Below are positions 1 to 8,846 of a stretch of 64,000 bases of DNA, in pieces. Made by a program: the position numbers and the translations under genes. Source of the stretch: Candidatus Poribacteria bacterium. Lineage in GTDB: Bacteria; Poribacteria; WGA-4E; WGA-3G. The stretch's first letter is position 1. The number at the start of each line of letters is the position of its first letter. The stretch lies in contig JAPPIG010000071.1 of the NCBI GenBank assembly GCA_028820635.1, positions 122,534 to 186,533 on the forward strand, given 5' to 3'. The notes under the pieces are model-generated. The model was not told the DNA's origin, made no database searches, and saw only the letters and a list, made by a program, of their open reading frames with translations.

Positions 1-176
1 GAAAACACGGAAATCAAACCCGCTTTTTCAAGGGTGCTATTGATGAAGTCCGAATCTATAATAGAACTCTTACCGAAACTGAAGTCATCCAAAACTTTGA
101 ATCCAGAATCGGGTACAGCGTTGAACCTAACAACAAGTTACCTATTACTTGGGGATTCTTAAAAACATCTTTTTAA
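1..176 (+). CDS. LamG-domain protein, C-terminal fragment cut by the window edge
   Basis: Reading from base 3, this encodes the last 57 residues of a protein that ends with a TAA at 174-176. The visible part contains the typical end of a LamG/concanavalin-like jelly roll (FFKGAIDEVRIYNRTL, then EVIQNF). It is nearly identical in DNA to bases 1845-2000 of the complete gene at 1167-2018, and only the last twenty or so codons diverge. It is therefore the first visible member of a tandem array of at least three paralogues. The start, and presumably a signal peptide, lie upstream of the window. The family usually serves carbohydrate or ligand binding outside the cell, but no ligand can be named. 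Confidence 0.85.
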   Translation, partial: KHGNQTRFFKGAIDEVRIYNRTLTETEVIQNFESRIGYSVEPNNKLPITWGFLKTSF

Positions 177-215
177 ACTTAACACGGTTCCATTTCTGTG
201 TTTAGGAGTATTGCA

Positions 216-1100
216 ATGAAAAGACTAATCCTTTTTCTAATGTTTTCTGCAGTAAATATCACGCTGTCTTTCTCTGTTTATGCGGCACCTATCGTAACTG
301 ATGGTCTCGTGAGTTATTGGACCTTTGATCGACTTGATATTAAGGATGGATTCGCTGAAGACGTTTGGGGTGAAAATGATGCGAAGATCAAGGGAAATCC
401 GATATTAGTAAATGGACATCGGAAATATGGACTGAAATTTGATGGTGATGGTGATTACGTTATATTGAAAGACACCGGTAATTTTGGAAAACAACAGGGT
501 CCATCAACTTTTGAAGTATGGCTCAAAACCAGTGAAAAAAGAATCTGGAGTACAATTTACACAACTGTTGAGCAACCATGTGATGAGATTGACGAAGGTA
601 ATGGCATCCTTATTAACGCTTATTGGGATCCTCCAGAGGCCGATCTTCATACCAAAAAGGATTATATACTTATTAAATTTCAACGTAGAAGCAATGGAAA
701 AAATTGTGGAGGCTATTCATCCCATAGCACTAAGTTTCCTATTTCTGATGGTCAATGGCATCACTTTGTTTTCGTACACGGGTTTCGAATTAAACATGTA
801 ACTGGTTTGGAATTGGAAGAAACAGTACTCTATATAGATAGTATTCCAATAAGGAGGATTAGATTCAAGGTTTCGAATCCTATAACTACAATTCCATATA
901 CACAACCAGTTTTTCTCGGTGCTATCAACAATAATGGTAAAGCACAAAGTTTTTATTATGGTATTTTCGATGAGGTGCGAATTTACAATCGCGCGCTCTC
1001 TCAGGACGAAGTGACTCGTAATTTCAAATCTACTACAGGTCTTGCTGTTAAACTTACACATAAGTTGTCAACTGTTTGGGGAGCATTAAAGCAAAAATAG
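216..1100 (+). CDS. Secreted LamG-domain protein (tandem paralogue 2)
   Basis: The start is placed at the ATG at 216 because AGGAG lies at 204-208, seven bases upstream, and translation from there begins with a clean signal peptide (MKRLILFLMFSAVNITLSF, cleavage near VYA-AP). An upstream in-frame alternative at 198 has no ribosome-binding site. The 294-residue product is one LamG/concanavalin-like jelly roll. It opens with DGLVSYWTFD, has GLKFDGDGDYV as the early strand, WHHFVFVHG in the middle, and FDEVRIYNRALS near the end. It is about 40% identical by eye to the next gene. Role inferred: exported binding protein or cell-surface module. No catalytic residues or anchoring signal are visible. 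Confidence 0.85.
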   Translation: MKRLILFLMFSAVNITLSFSVYAAPIVTDGLVSYWTFDRLDIKDGFAEDVWGENDAKIKGNPILVNGHRKYGLKFDGDGDYVILKDTGNFGKQQGPSTFEVWLKTSEKRIWSTIYTTVEQPCDEIDEGNGILINAYWDPPEADLHTKKDYILIKFQRRSNGKNCGGYSSHSTKFPISDGQWHHFVFVHGFRIKHVTGLELEETVLYIDSIPIRRIRFKVSNPITTIPYTQPVFLGAINNNGKAQSFYYGIFDEVRIYNRALSQDEVTRNFKSTTGLAVKLTHKLSTVWGALKQK

Positions 1101-1166
1101 TATACCATCCTATTCTGTAGTTGCAGATCACTGTCCCTCTTTATTTTAGATTCAAGGAATATAACA

Positions 1167-2018
1167 ATGAAAAAACTATACTGTTTACTTACAATTGCGA
1201 TGACTACCGTTTTATTTATCCTAAACGTTACTGCATCGAATTTCGTAAAAGATGGTCTTGTGAGTTATTGGTCGTTTGACAAGCAACATGTCAGAAATAA
1301 CAAAGTTAAAGATATCTGGGGTGAAAATCATGGAGAAACTGGCGGGAATCCAAAAATTATTTCTGGTCATATAGAGGAAGCATTTCAATTTGATGGAACC
1401 GATGATTACGTGAATCTGACTAATCTCGGTGATTTTGGCAGTCAACTCGGTTCATCAACATTTGAAGCGTGGATTATCGTTGATCAAAAGAACGATCCGA
1501 TGACTCTATTTAGAATTCAAGATACATGTATGCGTTGGGGTTTTACAATCAACAATGTTATGAAAGGCACTAATGATCAACTTCAACATACTATTGCCCA
1601 TAAATTAGGGAATCTATGTCACGGCTACAGTATGGGACTAAAACCGGCAAAGTTCTCTGATGGCAAGTGGCATCATTTCGTAAATACAATTGATATTGTA
1701 GTTGGAGATGCTCCAGCAAAAGAGAAGAAGTTACAAGCCCGTTTTTATAAAGACGGTGAACTTTTTAATTCTATAGCGTTACCATTGAGACAACCTGCAA
1801 CCTTTGTTCCTTTTATGAAACCTTTTTATCTTGGTTCTGAAGGGAAGCACGGGAATCAAACGCGCTTTTTCAAGGGTGCTATTGATGAAGTCCGAATCTA
1901 TAATAGAACTCTTACCGAAGCTGAAGTCATCCAGAACTTTGAATCCAGAATAGGATATAGCGTTGAACCTCTCAAAAAGCTGCCGATCATTTGGGCAACT
2001 TTAAAATCAAAATTATAG
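1167..2018 (+). CDS. Secreted LamG-domain protein (tandem paralogue 3)
   Basis: This 283-residue exported protein starts at an ATG preceded by AAGGAA (about 1155). It begins with a signal peptide (MKKLYCLLTIAMTTVLFIL, cleavage near TAS). A single LamG jelly roll follows, with DGLVSYWSFD, AFQFDGTDDYVNL, KWHHFVNTID and GAIDEVRIYNRTLTEAE. The 3' end is almost the same DNA as the fragment at 1-176, indicating recent duplication or gene conversion, whereas the N-terminal half is closer to the gene at 216. A few cysteines (CMRWGF, LCHGYS) may form disulfides. Function beyond ligand or polysaccharide binding cannot be assigned. Confidence 0.85.
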   Translation: MKKLYCLLTIAMTTVLFILNVTASNFVKDGLVSYWSFDKQHVRNNKVKDIWGENHGETGGNPKIISGHIEEAFQFDGTDDYVNLTNLGDFGSQLGSSTFEAWIIVDQKNDPMTLFRIQDTCMRWGFTINNVMKGTNDQLQHTIAHKLGNLCHGYSMGLKPAKFSDGKWHHFVNTIDIVVGDAPAKEKKLQARFYKDGELFNSIALPLRQPATFVPFMKPFYLGSEGKHGNQTRFFKGAIDEVRIYNRTLTEAEVIQNFESRIGYSVEPLKKLPIIWATLKSKL

Positions 2019-2053
2019 GTATATCCACATTCCATAAAAATGCAAGATATTGC

Positions 2054-3067
2054 TTACTTGATTCTATACTTTTCAACCGCATCCATGTCCAAACTAATAC
2101 CCAATCCCGGTTCGTCTGATAGATGGATCGCACCATTTGTGAGGTTCATGCTACCACCTGATAGATCATCAACACGAATGTGTGGCAGTTCATCAATTGG
2201 CATCGTGCAGTTTGGAATTGTGGATACCAAGTGTGCAGCAAAAGTCGATGCAACACAACAGCCGAACGCGAAGCACTGCACCCAAATTGGTAAATCGGCT
2301 GCTTCTGCTACAGCAGCACTTCTGCGGAGTCCTGACACATTTCCTTGTGTGTTTATTGCATCCACGGCATCAGCACGGATGTTCTTTAATATCTCCTGCT
2401 GTCCACCTACATGTCTCGCGACTGGGACATCTGTATGTTCTCTAAGTTCACGGTACCAAGATAAATCTTCAAATTTGATTGGGTCTTCATAGACTTCAAT
2501 GTTATACGGTAGCAATTCATTGGCAAGTCGTATTCCAGTTTCCAAGTCTCCAAACTCCGTATTTGGATCGACACGAATCGCGAAATCAGGGCCGCATGCT
2601 TCTTCGGTTAAACGGGCAGTTTCAACGATGGTCGCACTCCGAGCTTTGAGTTTATGTACTCGAAAGCCTAAGTTTGCAGCGCGTTCTGCTTCTGCTGCAG
2701 TGGCTTCAGGAGGCATCGGTGGTGACCAATAGGCGAGTTCAACACTGTCTCTATGTTTTCGTCCGATTAACTTATGTGCAGGTACACCTAATGCTTGTCC
2801 TGCAATGTCATAAAATGCAGACTGAAAAGTAAACGATTCATCAGCAAGATCAATATCCCAGATGTTTTTGCCGACATATCTTTCGGCAATCTGCTCTGCT
2901 TGCTCTGTAATATCACTATGAACAGCATTGCTCTCGCCTAATCCCGTTATTCCTTCGTCTGTGTGTACCCAAATCAGTGTAGTTGGATAAACCATCCCTG
3001 AATGCTCTTCTATCGCTGGAATAAACGGGATGGAAACGGTACGGTATTCTATGTTTGTAATTTTCAT
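2054..3067 (-). CDS. Enolase-superfamily enzyme (mandelate racemase/muconate lactonizing-like)
   Basis: The 337-residue protein has the two-domain architecture of the enolase superfamily: a capping domain at about 1-125 and a TIM barrel at 130-330. The barrel holds a KxK pair (K139, K141), the metal ligand D167 in RVDPN, and E194 in YEDP. The third metal-ligand position falls in PVARHVGG (216-222), where most members have an acidic residue, so the ligand set may be atypical. The family abstracts the proton alpha to a carboxylate (racemase, cycloisomerase or dehydratase of sugar acids). The substrate cannot be read here. AAGGAG precedes the ATG by about 11 bases. It shares its direction with the membrane protein gene 183 bp upstream but may have its own promoter. 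Confidence 0.85.
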   Translation of the reverse strand: MKITNIEYRTVSIPFIPAIEEHSGMVYPTTLIWVHTDEGITGLGESNAVHSDITEQAEQIAERYVGKNIWDIDLADESFTFQSAFYDIAGQALGVPAHKLIGRKHRDSVELAYWSPPMPPEATAAEAERAANLGFRVHKLKARSATIVETARLTEEACGPDFAIRVDPNTEFGDLETGIRLANELLPYNIEVYEDPIKFEDLSWYRELREHTDVPVARHVGGQQEILKNIRADAVDAINTQGNVSGLRRSAAVAEAADLPIWVQCFAFGCCVASTFAAHLVSTIPNCTMPIDELPHIRVDDLSGGSMNLTNGAIHLSDEPGLGISLDMDAVEKYRIK

Positions 3068-3250
3068 AACGTCGCAGCTCCTTAAATTTCCATTGAAATA
3101 AACATTTGAGGTTTATGCTCTTCTACGATTAGTTCAATAACATTTTTATACACGTCGCTGCTCTCTATTGTGTTTCACAGGTTATCATAGAACATCTTTG
3201 CGAGTCAAGTTAGATCTAAGAATATTTGTCAACGGTGTCGTAGAAACTTA

Positions 3251-5179
3251 TCAAATGAAAATTTTATAAGTGCGTAATCCAGATAGCGGTCCAATAATTG
3301 CCCACGTACTTCCAATCACATAATCACCTAAAATTAATCCTAAAAAGAGTGGTGCCACTCGTCGATGTAGTCTCAAACCACCGTGCCGTAAAATCATGTA
3401 TTTCAGAAACCACGCCACGAAGAAAGCAAACCAAAAATAATCCATCGCAAAACTGATAGCAAGTGCGTAACCTGCCGGATGGAAGGGCCACCACAGGAAA
3501 TGCATACGCATATACATCATCACAAACGTTAGCAGCGCACCGATGCCCATAAAACCGATGCCAATCAGATTCGGTTCAGATGGATTATGTAACCACCGCT
3601 GAAGCCGACCAAACGACTCTCTGCCTACCCATCCCTTGAATCCACCAGCTTTTGCAACTGCCCCGTTCCGAAAGGTGATGTCAAGATTCGCCCAAAAAGT
3701 TGCTAAAATCCCTATCACGATTGCAATTAACATTGCTACCCATAGACGGCGGTTTCCCATCCCAGTCGATTCCGCCAACTTAAACGCTTCTATTTGATTC
3801 GGCATTGGGTGATTTCGGTAACCACGATTGAACCAATAGAATAGCGACATAATCGTGAGACTGCTTGTGTCAAATTGCCGAGTGCCGCCAACCATCGCCA
3901 ACATATCGTGCGGGTTGACAAAGTAAATTTCATGTGGCGTGCCGAGTTCAGCACGTACACGCGTTATCGCAAAAGAGAGTAAGAAATAAATCCCAAAGAA
4001 AATCCCCGCAATCCATAATGCCATACCTGCTATGTTTGCAAAAATACCGAGCGCGATCAGCGACCCGATAATGCCTAACAGCGCAGCGCGATATGGCATC
4101 GGTTCATCTGAATCGTCTAAGTGCGATTTAAAACCGAGTGCTTTTTTTAATACCTCCGTTAAATGCCGACGGGTCACCCAAATTGCAAGCATGAAAAGCG
4201 CTACCCATGCCCCGTAAGCCTGTTCGTTCAATGCAGGAAAATATCGCGTGCCAAGTGCCGCTGCGATAACATATTCTGCCAAACGTACTACAAAGAAAAA
4301 CCAACACGAAAACGATAGATCAAGTGGCAGGAAAAACGCTAATCCAACTGCAAACGGATAGACAGAGATACGTGTCCCTCGGATTGCACTCCAAGGGCGT
4401 TCCGTGAAGATATTTTGAAACACAGCTGTTCGTTTGATATACGGTATCTCTGGAAACTGCGGGAACAGATAATGAACCCCGTTAATTACCCCAATAACTA
4501 CTGCGATACTAAAACCTGCCCACATCATCCGATTTTTCAGCAAGCGAGTGCCACCCTCTTCCGAGAGTCGTAGCGGTAGTTGTATAATCGGATATGCCAA
4601 CTTCTCCTGCTCTGCCCATCGCTTCCGAACAAGTGTGTTGATGCAAAGCATCATAAACATCATGATAAGGAAAAAGAGTCCCCAAAACAGAAGGGGTTTC
4701 AGCCACACAGTGAAGTTGTGGTTGGTATAAAAACTGGATTCTCCTTCATAAAATCCTTGTAAACTCTGCGGATCAGAAATGGTAAGCCACGAAGGTAGAT
4801 ACCGAAAAAAGAGCGTCTGCCATTCATTTTCTTCTGTCGCAAACCGGAAGGGGTGCGCGATACTTCCAAACATATTCTGCATCGTGTCGTGACCAGCAAA
4901 CGTGCAGGAGATCGCAACCATGATGTAAACAGTAAGCAACTCTCCCTGTTGTAACATCTGTTGCGGTGAAATACGTCTCAATATAAAGTTTGCAGCGACA
5001 CACACAAACATTATGAAAACTGGCTGGATAAAAAGCGGAAGACAGGAACCGTCGAGGGAGTAATATTTTACCTCAACTATCGTCATCCAATACACATTTA
5101 TAGGAATGAGTAAAACGCCCAACAGAAGCGAACGTCCCGTGATGCGTGTGGATGAAATTGGACTTCCCTGAGTATTCAT
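3251..5179 (-). CDS. Polytopic membrane protein, DUF6785/DUF6784 family
   Basis: This 642-residue protein is dominated by hydrophobic helices, at least twelve by eye, starting with RSLLLGVLLIPINVYWM after a short cytoplasmic N-terminus. Sequence features such as QQMLQQGELLTVYIM, the AEQEKLAYPIIQLPL loop, RAELGTPHEIYFVNPHDML and the C-terminal HAGL-like FLKYMILRHGGLRLHRR are those of the DUF6785 plus DUF6784 family. That family is abundant in Poribacteria and Planctomycetes and is usually described as oligopeptide-transporter-like. The function is unproven; transport of a small organic molecule is the most reasonable inference. It lies 30 bases downstream of the methionine-synthesis gene at 5209, so the two may be cotranscribed. 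Confidence 0.8.
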   Translation of the reverse strand: MNTQGSPISSTRITGRSLLLGVLLIPINVYWMTIVEVKYYSLDGSCLPLFIQPVFIMFVCVAANFILRRISPQQMLQQGELLTVYIMVAISCTFAGHDTMQNMFGSIAHPFRFATEENEWQTLFFRYLPSWLTISDPQSLQGFYEGESSFYTNHNFTVWLKPLLFWGLFFLIMMFMMLCINTLVRKRWAEQEKLAYPIIQLPLRLSEEGGTRLLKNRMMWAGFSIAVVIGVINGVHYLFPQFPEIPYIKRTAVFQNIFTERPWSAIRGTRISVYPFAVGLAFFLPLDLSFSCWFFFVVRLAEYVIAAALGTRYFPALNEQAYGAWVALFMLAIWVTRRHLTEVLKKALGFKSHLDDSDEPMPYRAALLGIIGSLIALGIFANIAGMALWIAGIFFGIYFLLSFAITRVRAELGTPHEIYFVNPHDMLAMVGGTRQFDTSSLTIMSLFYWFNRGYRNHPMPNQIEAFKLAESTGMGNRRLWVAMLIAIVIGILATFWANLDITFRNGAVAKAGGFKGWVGRESFGRLQRWLHNPSEPNLIGIGFMGIGALLTFVMMYMRMHFLWWPFHPAGYALAISFAMDYFWFAFFVAWFLKYMILRHGGLRLHRRVAPLFLGLILGDYVIGSTWAIIGPLSGLRTYKIFI

Positions 5180-5208
5180 AATATGTTTACGGGATTTGGG
5201 ATAATCCG

Positions 5209-7089
5209 CTAACGGTAGGCTTTAACGATCTCTGAGATGACACCGCGCCTATTCTTCCAATTTAGACGGGCAGGCGGGATAAGATAAATTCCATCAATTT
5301 CGATTGTATCCTGATTGCGGATTTCGCGAACAAGGTCAAGAGTTAATTGCATGCCGAGTTCATTGCCTGCTGTGTCTCCAAGGTCCCGGAATTTGTCTAC
5401 GATAAATTCCGGAATGTAAAGACCCAAATTATCGCGAAGATAGGATGCGCTACGGTAACTTGTGAGTGGAAGGATACCGTAAAGGGTTTTTATGCCGAGA
5501 TGTGCAGTTGCTTCTTGTGCACGTGCTATGTCTTCAAAAGTCCATACAGGTTGTGTATAGGCAAATTTTGCACCTTCTGCTACCTTATTTGTCAAGTGCT
5601 TAACGTGAGGATCCAGATTCTCTGCTATTGTGAATCCACCGCCATAGTAGAAACCACACGGATCTCCTATTGATGTGCCATCAGCAAGTTCACCCTGATT
5701 TAACCGAGAGATGAGTTTCATGAGTTGGACGGCACCGCGCACATCCGGCACAAGACTTGCTGCTTCGTACGGACCGGCTTTGGGATGGTCACCAGATAAC
5801 GCGACTATACCGCGAATCCCTAACGCTTCTGCCTCTAACAGATGTGACTGCATACTAATAAGATTGCGGGACCGCGTTGTCCAATGGATTAGTGTCGGGA
5901 TATGGGTTGCTTGCTGCAATCGAAATGCTGTTCCGACTGCTCCGATATTCACTGCAGCACCAGAATTGTCGGTGACATCAAATAGATCAACACCAATAGC
6001 AGCCAAAACCTTAGCTTCCTTCAATAACGCCCTCAGTTGTGGAAAGGTATTTGCCCGTGCTTCAACGCTTACAATACGTTCGCGGGTTTCAAATACCTGC
6101 TGCACCGGGTTTTCTCTGTGTGATTTATATGTCGGTGAACGTTTCGGCAGAACAAAGATACGAGGATGTCGCTTAACAGGTTTTCTACCTGCAACTGCTT
6201 GTCGAATTTTGGCGATGTACTCTGGGGTCGTCCCGCAACAACCCCCAATCATGTTCGCGCCAAGATTAATCAATTTATGGACATAATCACTGAAAACATC
6301 CGCGCCGACGGTATATGAGACAGCAATCTCACCTTGTTCCACCCTTGGATTTCCTGCGTTGGGTTGCACAACAAGCGGTACTCTAATGACAGGTGCGAGA
6401 AGTTCCATCGCTTGAACAAGGTCATGTGGCCCCCTACAATTGATACCAACGGCATTTGCACCGAGTTGTTCCAATTCTTGAGCAAAGACGCGAACATCCA
6501 GACCTGTCCCAACAGTCCCTCCTGAAATACCGCTTATTTCTACAATGACCGGTATATCGTAGGTAAGAGCCTGTTTCGTGGCAATCTCTGCTTGTTTAGA
6601 AGATACAAACGTCTCTAATAACAGCAGATCAGCACCTTCATCTGCAAGCGCGTCCATCTGCTCCTTGAAAAGCAGACGTACTTGTTTAGTTGGCGGCTCA
6701 CTGCTTGATTCAGTTGTATCATCTGTATTAAACGGAATTGGACCGACCGATCCTGCAATATAGCATGACTTACCCACTCCCTGGCGTGCTAATCTTACGC
6801 CTGCACGGTTAATCTCTTCAACTTGATCGGCTAACCCGTGTATTGCCAACGCCTCCCTATTTGCCTGATAGGTGTTGGTTTGGATTACATCAGCCCCCAC
6901 GTCAGCGTAGGTGCGATGGATATCTAAAACCTTGTCGGCATGTTCATCAGAGACATTACATACATCCACACAAGGCAAATTCGCAGGAATACGTTTCCGC
7001 AGTTCTGTTCCGATAGCACCGTCACACACTAACACACGATGCTTTAAAGATTCCAAGAAGTTTTCTTTTGTTGTAGGAGTGATAGTCAT
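5209..7089 (-). CDS. Bifunctional homocysteine S-methyltransferase / methylenetetrahydrofolate reductase
   Basis: The N-terminal half (about 1-300) is a homocysteine S-methyltransferase barrel: CDGAIGTELRKR at the start, VGINCRGP carrying the first zinc cysteine, and GGCCGTTPEYI carrying the vicinal cysteine pair. The C-terminal half (about 320-610) is a MTHFR-type flavin barrel with HWTTRSRNL and GIRGIVALSGDHPK. The fused enzyme reduces methylene-THF and methylates homocysteine to methionine in the cytoplasm. The 626-residue length is normal for the fusion. I chose the ATG at 7089, which gives the usual N-terminus. A GTG at 7116 is in frame, but it sits inside an RNA hairpin and has no ribosome-binding site. 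No SAM riboswitch was recognised upstream. Confidence 0.88.
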   Translation of the reverse strand: MTITPTTKENFLESLKHRVLVCDGAIGTELRKRIPANLPCVDVCNVSDEHADKVLDIHRTYADVGADVIQTNTYQANREALAIHGLADQVEEINRAGVRLARQGVGKSCYIAGSVGPIPFNTDDTTESSSEPPTKQVRLLFKEQMDALADEGADLLLLETFVSSKQAEIATKQALTYDIPVIVEISGISGGTVGTGLDVRVFAQELEQLGANAVGINCRGPHDLVQAMELLAPVIRVPLVVQPNAGNPRVEQGEIAVSYTVGADVFSDYVHKLINLGANMIGGCCGTTPEYIAKIRQAVAGRKPVKRHPRIFVLPKRSPTYKSHRENPVQQVFETRERIVSVEARANTFPQLRALLKEAKVLAAIGVDLFDVTDNSGAAVNIGAVGTAFRLQQATHIPTLIHWTTRSRNLISMQSHLLEAEALGIRGIVALSGDHPKAGPYEAASLVPDVRGAVQLMKLISRLNQGELADGTSIGDPCGFYYGGGFTIAENLDPHVKHLTNKVAEGAKFAYTQPVWTFEDIARAQEATAHLGIKTLYGILPLTSYRSASYLRDNLGLYIPEFIVDKFRDLGDTAGNELGMQLTLDLVREIRNQDTIEIDGIYLIPPARLNWKNRRGVISEIVKAYR

Positions 7090-7107
7090 GCTGTTTCTAC
7101 ATAGGAT

Positions 7108-7138
7108 TCCCCGCACCTACAGCATAGGCACGGGGAAC
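7108..7138 (-). promoter_or_regulatory. Hairpin just upstream of the methionine-synthesis gene
   Basis: Read on the minus strand, an 11-bp stem (seven Watson-Crick pairs TTCCCCG/CGGGGAA plus four inner pairs including two G-U) closes a 9-nt loop. It ends about 20 bases before the ATG at 7089. Its position could affect translation initiation, or it may be one more intergenic hairpin repeat. No known riboswitch motif was recognised. Confidence 0.3.
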
Positions 7139-7184
7139 TATAGAGGTGTAAAAAATGGTTAACGTTCAGTCCAATGCAAGGACA

Positions 7185-8798
7185 CTATTGAATTATCTCT
7201 CCTGCTTTTTCCACAGGAATATAATAATAACCAAAGATAATACACATCTCATCTTCGGATGTTAGCCCGAATTGGAGAGGCACATTTTTATCGTAGTTAT
7301 AATGCGTGCACAGGAATCTAAGAGCGTCGTCCGGACCTAAGACAAGTACTGGATCAAAGAGGTCAATAGGAGCATCATCATAAGCGATACTGCGATGGAG
7401 CAATTTGCCTGTCGAATTCTGGAAAATCTCGAACAATTCACCGTGCCGATGCATGTGAGATGTGAGCAAGAAAACAGACAACTCGGTATCCGGGTCGTGT
7501 CCGCGTGCTTTCAATTCATCTTCAACGTACCAAGTTAATTTTGTTACGCGCGTTAATCCGGGTGGCACGTTTATCCCTCGGTTAGAAACAAAAATCTCTA
7601 CAGCTTCGTACTTTACATCTTCCTCTGGAATTGTGTAAATATTGACATAGGTTTCACCAATCAAGGTTTCATCACCGAGAAGATTGATGTAATGCGAATT
7701 CAGATCGTAAACAGTATCACCGGGTAGACGTAAACCAACACCTTCGGGAAACTGAAATACCGTATCATCGGTCTGTGTTCCAACAACGAACAGCCTATCT
7801 ACTCCGAAATGTCCAAGCACATCTGGATTTTCGGGATCAAGTTCTCGGAATTGATCTTCCGGATTAACGCTTATGCTTGGGTCTATACCCCTATATTGAA
7901 CACCATTTGCCACACCCTCCTCTGTGAGTCGGTACAAGATGAAGTGATGGCTTCCAGATGGATAGAATATCTCAACTCTGTTAATATAGATATCCCCTTC
8001 TATCGGTTCTCCATTTTCATCCTTTATCTGTGTTGCGTAGTAAACCTCACGTTCGGTACCTGGCTCAATTTTAAATGGTGGTAGACGAAGTTGATACCCT
8101 TCGCCAGGTGCGGGTGGTGCGGGTGGATTAAACACCTCTTCTGGGTCACGGAGTACGCCAAGGTCCCCAACACCTGCGACTTTTCCTTGTTGTGGTGCTC
8201 CTGCGGCTATCCATGTGCGGATTGCATCTATCTTTCCTTTGTGGACGGGTCCCATACCAAAAGGCATGCGCCTTCCGAATTCTGGTGCTTCTGGTTCCAT
8301 TAACTTTTTTAAAAGGAAACTATTATCTGGGTTGCCGGGATCAATAAGTTTCATCCCCATAGCTGCCGCTGCACCGTTGCGTGGGATTTTATTGACCAAA
8401 TCATGATAGGACTGACCGTAGGTGAGATTCAAATTAGCAGAATTTGAAGGAGACGCGTGGCAAGCACTGTTAGCACAACTCTTATCAAATATATTATCCT
8501 GAATCTCATGATAGGTTGAGTTATCTTCTTGTTCAGTTTTCCCAAAACTGTTAGCAACGCGAACAAGATCAAGCACATTCACAGTACTATCACGATTGAC
8601 ATCAGGGTTCTGTTCAGCGTTCCGGTCCCCCGATTGTCCAATTGAATTGGCAACCAACACAAGGTCTTGGATGTTTACGGTGCCATCATTATTGACATCT
8701 TCCAGCAAAGTAGACTCTTCGTCGTGGGCAAATACCGAAAGCGACACACCACCCATAAGCAATACGACCAGTGAAAAATAAACAATTTTTTTATACAT
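7185..8798 (-). CDS. Secreted dockerin / cytochrome c-like / copper type II monooxygenase-like fusion
   Basis: This 537-residue exported protein begins with a signal peptide (MYKKIVYFSLVVLLMGG, cleavage near VFA). Residues 34-86 form two calcium-binding dockerin type I repeats (DVNNDGTVNIQDLV and DVNRDSTVNVLDLV). Residues 97-205 resemble the cytochrome c-like domain of Planctomycetes proteins, with a C108-x4-C113-H114 heme-type motif. From about 240 onward it resembles copper type II ascorbate-dependent monooxygenases: GSHHFILYR, HYNY, and a late HMHRHGELFEI typical of copper-ligand loops. Role inferred: an extracellular redox enzyme, perhaps docked to a cohesin-bearing surface complex. GGAGG lies about 16 bases before the ATG, which is longer than usual. 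No neighbour clarifies the substrate. Confidence 0.7.
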   Translation of the reverse strand: MYKKIVYFSLVVLLMGGVSLSVFAHDEESTLLEDVNNDGTVNIQDLVLVANSIGQSGDRNAEQNPDVNRDSTVNVLDLVRVANSFGKTEQEDNSTYHEIQDNIFDKSCANSACHASPSNSANLNLTYGQSYHDLVNKIPRNGAAAAMGMKLIDPGNPDNSFLLKKLMEPEAPEFGRRMPFGMGPVHKGKIDAIRTWIAAGAPQQGKVAGVGDLGVLRDPEEVFNPPAPPAPGEGYQLRLPPFKIEPGTEREVYYATQIKDENGEPIEGDIYINRVEIFYPSGSHHFILYRLTEEGVANGVQYRGIDPSISVNPEDQFRELDPENPDVLGHFGVDRLFVVGTQTDDTVFQFPEGVGLRLPGDTVYDLNSHYINLLGDETLIGETYVNIYTIPEEDVKYEAVEIFVSNRGINVPPGLTRVTKLTWYVEDELKARGHDPDTELSVFLLTSHMHRHGELFEIFQNSTGKLLHRSIAYDDAPIDLFDPVLVLGPDDALRFLCTHYNYDKNVPLQFGLTSEDEMCIIFGYYYIPVEKAGEIIQ

Positions 8799-8846
8799 TA
8801 TCTACGATTTAACCTCCAGATGTTAGTATTAACACAATTTACCATG

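Noticed and set aside
5711..6286. 191-codon plus-strand open frame
   Set aside because: It lies antisense inside the methyltransferase/MTHFR gene, resembles no protein and is Ser/Arg/Pro-rich as expected of a shadow frame.
7090..7184. SAM or B12 riboswitch before the methionine-synthesis gene
   Set aside because: Only one small hairpin is present and there is no room for, or motif of, a known riboswitch.
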